35,318 bases of DNA from Phascolarctobacterium sp. (lineage in GTDB: Bacteria > Bacillota > Negativicutes > Acidaminococcales > Acidaminococcaceae): positions 1-35,318 of the forward strand of contig JAFUKD010000026.1 of NCBI GenBank assembly GCA_017467905.1, given 5' to 3'. Position 1 is the first letter of the stretch. Each line of letters starts with the position of its first letter. Under the pieces are notes generated by a model. It was not told the DNA's origin and searched no databases. It saw nothing but the letters and a program-made list of their open reading frames with translations. Shown here piece by piece: positions 30,691 through 35,318 of this stretch. Made by a program: the position numbers and the translations under genes.

Positions 30691-30737
30691 AAAGCCTGCA
30701 GCAAGAAGATGTTTCTTCAAGCTTGCAGGCTTTTTTA
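30691..30737 (+). terminator. Terminator of the potABCD operon
   Basis: AAAGCCTGCA (30691-30700) pairs with TGCAGGCTTT (30724-30733), with further GAAG/CTTC-type pairing inside, followed by TTTTTTATT. Confidence 0.85.
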
Positions 30738-30805
30738 TTACTGAAAAAAATTTTATCGGTTTCCCTCAAAAATACTGTATACAATCTGCTTTTTAGACAA
30801 ACCTT

Positions 30806-30814
30806 TGCTATAAT
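30806..30814 (+). promoter_or_regulatory. Extended -10 promoter of the dicarboxylate/amino acid symporter gene
   Basis: TGCTATAAT is an extended consensus -10 about 55 bases before the start codon. No good -35 is visible at normal spacing. Confidence 0.55.
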
Positions 30815-30868
30815 ACTTTTATAAGTAATTATTTTATTTATTAAAACTTTTTTAGGAGGGGTTTGTTT

Positions 30869-32065
30869 ATGAACTTATCAACAAAAATTTTGATTGCTCT
30901 CGGTTTAGGTATCATTGCCGGCTTACAGCTTGGTGCTGAAGGCGCAGGCTTCGCCAAAACTTGGATTGGTCCCTTCGGAACCATCTTCATGAACCTGATT
31001 AAGATGGTTATCGTACCTCTGGTGTTCTCTTCTTTGGTTATGGGTGTTTGCGGTTTGGGTGACGTTAAAAAACTCGGTCGCATTGGCTTCAAAACCATTG
31101 CTCTTTATTTGATTACTACCGCTTTTGCAATCGCTCTTGGTATTGCTTTTGGCGTATTGGTAGAACCCGGCGCTGGCTTGAACATGTCCACTGAAGGCTT
31201 GAAAGTAACTGCGAAAGCAGCTCCGCCCATTATGAAAGTTATTATCGACATCTTCCCCACCAACCCGTTGGGCGCAATGGTTAAAGCTAATATGCTGCAA
31301 ATCATCCTCTTCGCTTTGTTCGTTGGCGTTGGTATCGTAGCTGTTGGTGAAAAGGCAGACGCTTTGAAAAACACTATCGATGGTTTGGCAGAGGTTTGCT
31401 ACAAAATGGTTGGCATCATCATGAGCTTCGCTCCCTTTGGCGTATTCGGTTTGATTACTCCGGTAGTTGCAGCTAATGGTCCTTCCGTTCTTCTTCCCTT
31501 GCTGAAAGTTATCATCTGCGTATATGTAGGCTGCTTGCTCCACGCAGTAATTGTTTACGGCGCAATGGTTGCAACTCTTGGCAGAACTTCCCCGATGGAA
31601 TTCTTCAAAGGCATTGCTCCCGCTTCCATCTTAGCATTCTCCAGCTGCTCTTCTTCCGGTACTCTGCCCCTTACCATGGACTGCATGCGTAAAATGGGTG
31701 TAAGCCAAAACATTTCTTCCTTCGTACTTCCCTTGGGCGCTACCATCAACATGGACGGCACCGCACTGTACCAAGGCGTTTGCGCTCTCTTCGTAGCACA
31801 AATCTACGGCGTTGAATTAACCGGCGCACAATACATGACCATCATGCTTACCGGCACCTTGGCTTCCATTGGTACTGCAGGCGTTCCGGGTGCAGGCTTC
31901 ATTATGCTCACCATGATTTTAACCGCTCTTGGCTTGCCTCTCGAAGGCTCCGCTCTTATCGCAGGTATCGACCGTATTCTCGATATGCCGCGTACTTCCG
32001 TTAACGTAACCGGTGACGCAGCTGTTACCTTAGTCGTTGACAAATCTGAAGCTGGTAATGAGTAA
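30869..32065 (+). CDS. Dicarboxylate/amino acid:cation symporter (GltP/GltT-like)
   Basis: This 398-residue DAACS-family carrier has the serine-rich HP1 motif (FSSCSSSGTLPLT), the NMDGTALY unwound TM7 motif and an HP2 loop (GTAGVPGAGF). TM8, IDRILDMPRTSVNVTGD, retains the Asp, Arg-Thr, Asn and Asp residues that bind the amino and side-chain carboxylate groups in GltPh. An acidic substrate (glutamate, aspartate or a C4-dicarboxylate) is therefore likely. ATG 30869 follows AGGAGGGG at 7 bases. It has its own promoter and terminator. Confidence 0.93.
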   Translation: MNLSTKILIALGLGIIAGLQLGAEGAGFAKTWIGPFGTIFMNLIKMVIVPLVFSSLVMGVCGLGDVKKLGRIGFKTIALYLITTAFAIALGIAFGVLVEPGAGLNMSTEGLKVTAKAAPPIMKVIIDIFPTNPLGAMVKANMLQIILFALFVGVGIVAVGEKADALKNTIDGLAEVCYKMVGIIMSFAPFGVFGLITPVVAANGPSVLLPLLKVIICVYVGCLLHAVIVYGAMVATLGRTSPMEFFKGIAPASILAFSSCSSSGTLPLTMDCMRKMGVSQNISSFVLPLGATINMDGTALYQGVCALFVAQIYGVELTGAQYMTIMLTGTLASIGTAGVPGAGFIMLTMILTALGLPLEGSALIAGIDRILDMPRTSVNVTGDAAVTLVVDKSEAGNE

Positions 32066-32092
32066 ACCTTAAATCTCGTTCACCTCATAAAT

Positions 32093-32128
32093 AAAAAGGC
32101 TCGTTCCTATTTCGGAGCGAGCTTTTTT
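32093..32128 (+). terminator. Terminator of the symporter gene
   Basis: GCTCGTTCC (32099-32107) pairs with GGAGCGAGC (32114-32122), with one G-U, flanked by A-rich and TTTTTT tracts. Confidence 0.85.
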
Positions 32129-32258
32129 ATTTGCCAAAAGTCTTAGAAATAACCTCTAACCCTGTTGTAACAAAATTATTGGCGCAAACCAAGTAGGTCC
32201 TGATTTTTATATCCTTCCCCAAGCACTTCTAAAACATTTTCTTCATTAATATATATGC

Positions 32259-33479
32259 TTACGCAGATCTTACTTTGTTGATATAAGTGTACGCAGACAT
32301 ACCAATAAGGATAACCCCTGCGCTGATAATTACAAACTTCGTTGGCAGCACATGCCCTAAAGCTCCGCCAAGCAGTGGTCCTACAACACCGCCAAACATT
32401 TGCGCTGATGTTATCAAACCGAAGGCCTTACCACGCACGCTCTGGTCTGTAACCTCTACTAGATTAGCGTTGATATTAGGTATTGCTCCCGCAAGGAACA
32501 AGCCGTAAATAAACTGCACTGTTGCAAATTGATACACGTCGCTTGTGAAAAACTGAAATAAATTCACCACGCCAGCACCCAAGGTAATAAAGCAGAATGT
32601 ACGCACATACCCGTAACGCTGTCCTCGCTTACCCCAGAAGGGCGCCGCCAAAATTCCCGCGATTCCAGCCAAGGAAAAAATTACGCCGGACATCTGAATC
32701 GTAGCATCATCAACCCTGCCCATAAGCTGACCTACATACACAGTAATTAAAGGCTGTAAAATCATGACACACACCTGCACCAGGAAGAACATTGTCATAA
32801 TAAACAGCAAGCCTTTATTTTTAAGGGACTCTCGCAAATCACTAAGCAGTTCTATTTTCTGCTTCTGTCGCTCTTCGCTAATGGGTATGTCGTGCACAAA
32901 GAAGATTACCAAAGTGGTTGCCACCAATAAACATGCGCAGCTTACCCAAAAGGACATCCTCATCCCGAACCAGCTGCTAAGGTAACCGCCCATAAGCGGT
33001 CCCAAAATACCACCGCTGGACAAAGCCGTTTGCATCAAGCCCATCCCCCAGCCCATCTTATGTATGGGAAGAGTGGAAGACACCAAGGACATAGAAGCCG
33101 GAACAAAACCGCTGATGATTCCTGTGAAGGCGCGCACCGCCAACAGCTGATACTCATCCTGACTGAGAGCAGTGAACACATAAGAAAGCACCAAGCCAAA
33201 GCCTGCCCGTATCGCCATTTTGCGCTGGCCAACCTTATCAGCCCACGCTCCCCAATAGGGAGCCATAACCGCGGAGCCAAGAAAGGTAATGGAATAGACT
33301 ATGCCACTCCAAAAGCTAAGATGCTCCTCGCTGACGTGCAGCTCCTGTAATAAAAAGACAGGCAGGAAGGGCACGCACATAGTATAGCTGGAAGCGGCGA
33401 AGAAGACGCCAATCCACAGCACCGCCAAATTTACCTTCCAATTTATTTTCTTATCGCCATGTTCATCAAACAAAGCCAT
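32259..33479 (-). CDS. MFS efflux transporter (DHA1/MdtG-like)
   Basis: This 406-residue major facilitator has about 12 membrane helices. Motif A between helices 2 and 3 reads GAWADKVGQRK. The second half repeats it more weakly (GKRGQRYGYVR). LSSGGILGPLMGG is the motif C type found in antiporters. It probably exports a drug or metabolite with proton exchange; the substrate is unknown. The start is ATG 33477-33479, with GGAG 8 bases upstream; the frame is open further upstream but includes the promoter. An extended -10 (TGGTATAAT on the minus strand, 33514-33522) lies 35 bases upstream. Confidence 0.9.
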   Translation of the reverse strand: MALFDEHGDKKINWKVNLAVLWIGVFFAASSYTMCVPFLPVFLLQELHVSEEHLSFWSGIVYSITFLGSAVMAPYWGAWADKVGQRKMAIRAGFGLVLSYVFTALSQDEYQLLAVRAFTGIISGFVPASMSLVSSTLPIHKMGWGMGLMQTALSSGGILGPLMGGYLSSWFGMRMSFWVSCACLLVATTLVIFFVHDIPISEERQKQKIELLSDLRESLKNKGLLFIMTMFFLVQVCVMILQPLITVYVGQLMGRVDDATIQMSGVIFSLAGIAGILAAPFWGKRGQRYGYVRTFCFITLGAGVVNLFQFFTSDVYQFATVQFIYGLFLAGAIPNINANLVEVTDQSVRGKAFGLITSAQMFGGVVGPLLGGALGHVLPTKFVIISAGVILIGMSAYTYINKVRSA

Positions 33480-33513
33480 ATTATCATCTCCGCATAAACG
33501 CTTTAGCAGATAC

Positions 33514-33522
33514 ATTATACCA
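33514..33522 (-). promoter_or_regulatory. Extended -10 of the MFS gene
   Basis: The minus strand reads TGGTATAAT. This predicts a leader of about 28 bases containing GGAG. The -35 region is poor. Confidence 0.5.
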
Positions 33523-33593
33523 CTCCACACAATATAATGTTACCTCTGCAACGAAAAAATTTATATCTCGGAAGAAGTTTTTGCAAGTTTATC

Positions 33594-33622
33594 TTTATAC
33601 AAAGCAAGATTTCCTGTATAAT
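33594..33622 (+). promoter_or_regulatory. Predicted promoter of the PH-like-domain gene
   Basis: TTTATA (33594-33599), a 17-base spacer and TATAAT (33617-33622). Transcription from here would start near 33629, which argues against the ATG at 33632 and for the TTG start at 33656. Confidence 0.55.
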
Positions 33623-33655
33623 ATAAGAAATATGTTTTTTAAAGGATGTGTAATC

Positions 33656-34741
33656 TTGAAGCCATATACCCTGCAAGAATTAGAAGAACGAGGACTCTTT
33701 TCCAGCCTGCTCAGCGGCAAGCCCGTACAAAATGCGTGGGCTGAAATCAACAATATTTTAGTAGAAGCAGAGAAAGCCCAAGACCTGACCGCTGCCCAGG
33801 TAAGCTCTGCCTTAAAAAAATGGGGCGCTAAATTAGATGATACTAGCCTGGAACAACGTAGCGGTATCTATCGCAAGCTGGCAGATGTCATCTACAACGA
33901 AGCTCAAAGCCAAGAAGACGAGCTTTTTGCCCAAGGCAAACACTTGGCAGAAATTTTGCAGCTGCCTCCCCACTTGGTAAAATTAGCAGACAAGGGCGCA
34001 AAGACCGGTGCTTACTACAATCGCTGCGCCGCTCTCCTGTTAGGCGAGGAAAAGCTGGACATCCAAACCCTGAACAAAGTCTTTGGTTACGATTACGAAG
34101 ACGGCTTTGCTATCCGCAGACAAGCCTTCGATGACCACTTCAATAAAATTTTTGACGGCATTAGCGAAAGCAGACGCTTTTCCGTGGAAGTGGAAGATGG
34201 TTTGATTGCTGACTGCAAAACCTTGGACATTCCCTACGAATTTAAGCCCCACATTTCCAGCGCACTGGAAAAATACCGTAGCATCTGGAATGCTGAAAAC
34301 CACGACGTTGCTCCCATGGAAATTAACCTGCCTTTGGAAAAAGGAGAAGCTTGCTACGCTTATGCTAACAGCGGCTTCTGCGAACACAAGGTAGTGGAAC
34401 GCGAGGACAACTATTTCGAGCTTACCCGCAAGTTCAGCATTGACGAAACCGTTTCCTTTAAAGGCGAGCACATTGAACACCCCACTATTAAAGAGGAAAC
34501 CACCGTCTTGGTAGAGTTAGGTTACTTCTTCCTTACCAACCAACGCATTATCTTCTTAGGACAAACAGTTCATAAGGCAGTTGCCTTAAAGGATATTGAA
34601 AGCGCAAGCTTTGACGGCATGAGCATGGTTACCTACCACACTAAAAAAGATGGCAACCTGATTTTCAAATTCAGCGACGAATCCGCCGAAGTTATGTACG
34701 TAATCTTCAACCGTATTTTAAAAGGCGAATACAAAAAATAA
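33656..34741 (+). CDS. Hypothetical protein with C-terminal PH-like domain
   Basis: This is a 361-residue soluble protein. The N-terminal two thirds are helical (about 1-240, with HLAEILQLPPHLVKLADKG), and I do not recognise them. The last third (about 265-360) has a seven-strand-like pattern with VELGYFFLTNQRIIFLG and a final helix, the look of bacterial PH domains that bind membranes or proteins. I chose TTG 33656, since AAAGGA lies about 9 bases upstream and the predicted transcript starts too close to the in-frame ATG at 33632 to give that ATG a ribosome site. It is single, convergent with the beta-barrel gene and divergent from the MFS gene. Confidence 0.75.
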   Translation: MKPYTLQELEERGLFSSLLSGKPVQNAWAEINNILVEAEKAQDLTAAQVSSALKKWGAKLDDTSLEQRSGIYRKLADVIYNEAQSQEDELFAQGKHLAEILQLPPHLVKLADKGAKTGAYYNRCAALLLGEEKLDIQTLNKVFGYDYEDGFAIRRQAFDDHFNKIFDGISESRRFSVEVEDGLIADCKTLDIPYEFKPHISSALEKYRSIWNAENHDVAPMEINLPLEKGEACYAYANSGFCEHKVVEREDNYFELTRKFSIDETVSFKGEHIEHPTIKEETTVLVELGYFFLTNQRIIFLGQTVHKAVALKDIESASFDGMSMVTYHTKKDGNLIFKFSDESAEVMYVIFNRILKGEYKK

Positions 34742-34757
34742 AATACTACACGAAGCA

Positions 34758-34791
34758 AAAGGCTTCCCCCGTTTTTACGAGGGAAGCCTTT
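34758..34791. terminator. Bidirectional terminator between converging genes
   Basis: AAAGGCTTCCC (34758-34768) pairs perfectly with GGGAAGCCTTT (34781-34791) around a 12-base loop. It lies between the stop of the plus-strand PH-like gene and the stop of the minus-strand beta-barrel gene. T-tracts on both sides are short. Confidence 0.7.
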
Positions 34792-34835
34792 GTGGTTATT
34801 GTGTCAGACTTAAATTAACTTGCTATCCTAAACTA

Positions 34836-35318
34836 TTAGAAGCTATAACGCACACCAAGATTCCATTGCCAGTTGGTATCTACTTCGCCGCCAAAGGTTT
34901 TCTCAACATCAGCGTAGATATAGGTTGCTTTGGACAGGTTAATGTTAGCACCTACTCCAACTTCCCACCAGCCGCCACCGAGGTCATTTTTAAGAACTGC
35001 ATCATTGTTCAATGTTGCTTTGGTTTCGCCGTCAAAGTCGTACAAATAGGATGCACGAGCGTAAACGTTACCTTTTTCAATATCTTTGCCAAGGCTAAAG
35101 CCAATGCGACCAACCAAAGAATCCATGCTATCTTGTGCTACGCTAACACCATTTTCACTTACATAGTCTACACTGCCAACTCTACCATAAGTCAATTCAA
35201 CTTGCGGTTCAATCCACAAGCCTTTGCCTTGTTGGATGCGTTTACCAAATTCAGCACTAAGGCTGTACCCATTTGCATCATAATCAGCAGCGCCCATACC
35301 ACTGAAAGTTTCAAAATC
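34836..35318 (-). CDS. Autotransporter-type outer-membrane beta-barrel, C-terminal part (cut by window edge)
   Basis: The last 160 codons are visible; the gene runs off the right edge. The sequence alternates polar and aromatic residues in amphipathic strands: GYSLSAEFGKRI, LWIEPQVELTYGRV, GNVYARASYLYDF, WWEVGVGANINLS and TYIYADVEKTFGG. It ends in WNLGVRYSF with the terminal Phe used by the Bam complex. The pattern matches the autotransporter barrel domain. This is the clearest sign that the organism has an outer membrane. The passenger domain and its function are not in the window. Confidence 0.88.
   Translation of the reverse strand, partial: DFETFSGMGAADYDANGYSLSAEFGKRIQQGKGLWIEPQVELTYGRVGSVDYVSENGVSVAQDSMDSLVGRIGFSLGKDIEKGNVYARASYLYDFDGETKATLNNDAVLKNDLGGGWWEVGVGANINLSKATYIYADVEKTFGGEVDTNWQWNLGVRYSF

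Noticed and set aside
29731-30720. A 329-residue open frame antisense to potD
   Set aside because: It covers the well-supported lipoprotein gene and its terminator, has no ribosome site, and its Phe/Val/Asn-rich composition reflects the codon use of potD.

Overview
The window looks like a chromosomal segment of a low-to-medium-GC Negativicutes bacterium (a diderm Firmicute). It encodes an outer-membrane beta-barrel at the right edge, yet its gene content and strong AGGAGG ribosome binding sites are Firmicutes-like (FloA, RpsU-YqeY, PgeF, MtaB-RsmE-PrmA). The four tandem Na+/dicarboxylate transporter genes suggest a succinate or other C4-dicarboxylate user of the Phascolarctobacterium/Acidaminococcus type. 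That genus guess is inference; no rRNA or tRNA gene lies in the window.

Layout. (1) 1-6370: four tandem minus-strand SLC13/DASS transporter paralogues (the first cut by the window edge), preceded in transcription direction by a Crp/Fnr-family regulator gene. All four transporter promoters share one architecture: a GTTGC-N4-GCAAC-like palindrome centred about 41.5-42.5 bp upstream of the predicted start, and an extended -10. Two perfect copies of the palindrome lie upstream of the regulator gene, which suggests a local, self-controlled dicarboxylate-uptake regulon. (2) 6512-12140: minus-strand operon floA, small membrane protein, polyphosphate:AMP phosphotransferase, B12-type radical SAM protein, pgeF. 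(3) 12149-16406: translation and RNA-modification genes yqeY, rpsU, HIT protein, mtaB, rsmE, prmA. (4) 16565-18475: divergent threonine dehydratase gene with its promoter and a palindrome, converging on a low-molecular-weight tyrosine phosphatase.

(5) About 18500-25600 is a visibly AT-richer accessory block, all minus strand. It holds a two-gene HipA-type kinase module in which the partner appears to fuse a HipA N-terminal (HipS-like) domain to a C-terminal HTH, a two-repeat 80-residue protein, a 45-residue protein, conserved hypotheticals, a DpnD/PcfM-like protein, and a type II restriction-modification pair (C5 methyltransferase and Sau3AI/MutH-like nuclease). The nuclease promoter is preceded by a 51-bp-period array of palindromes. 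The methyltransferase promoter has a GATC inside its -35 box.

(6) 25700-35318: a small hypothetical, a half-size EamA protein, the potABCD polyamine-uptake operon (plus), a glutamate/aspartate/dicarboxylate symporter (plus), an MFS exporter (minus), a PH-like-domain protein (plus), and the C-terminus of an autotransporter-type beta-barrel (minus, running off the right edge). Most units are bounded by clear intrinsic terminators, listed below.
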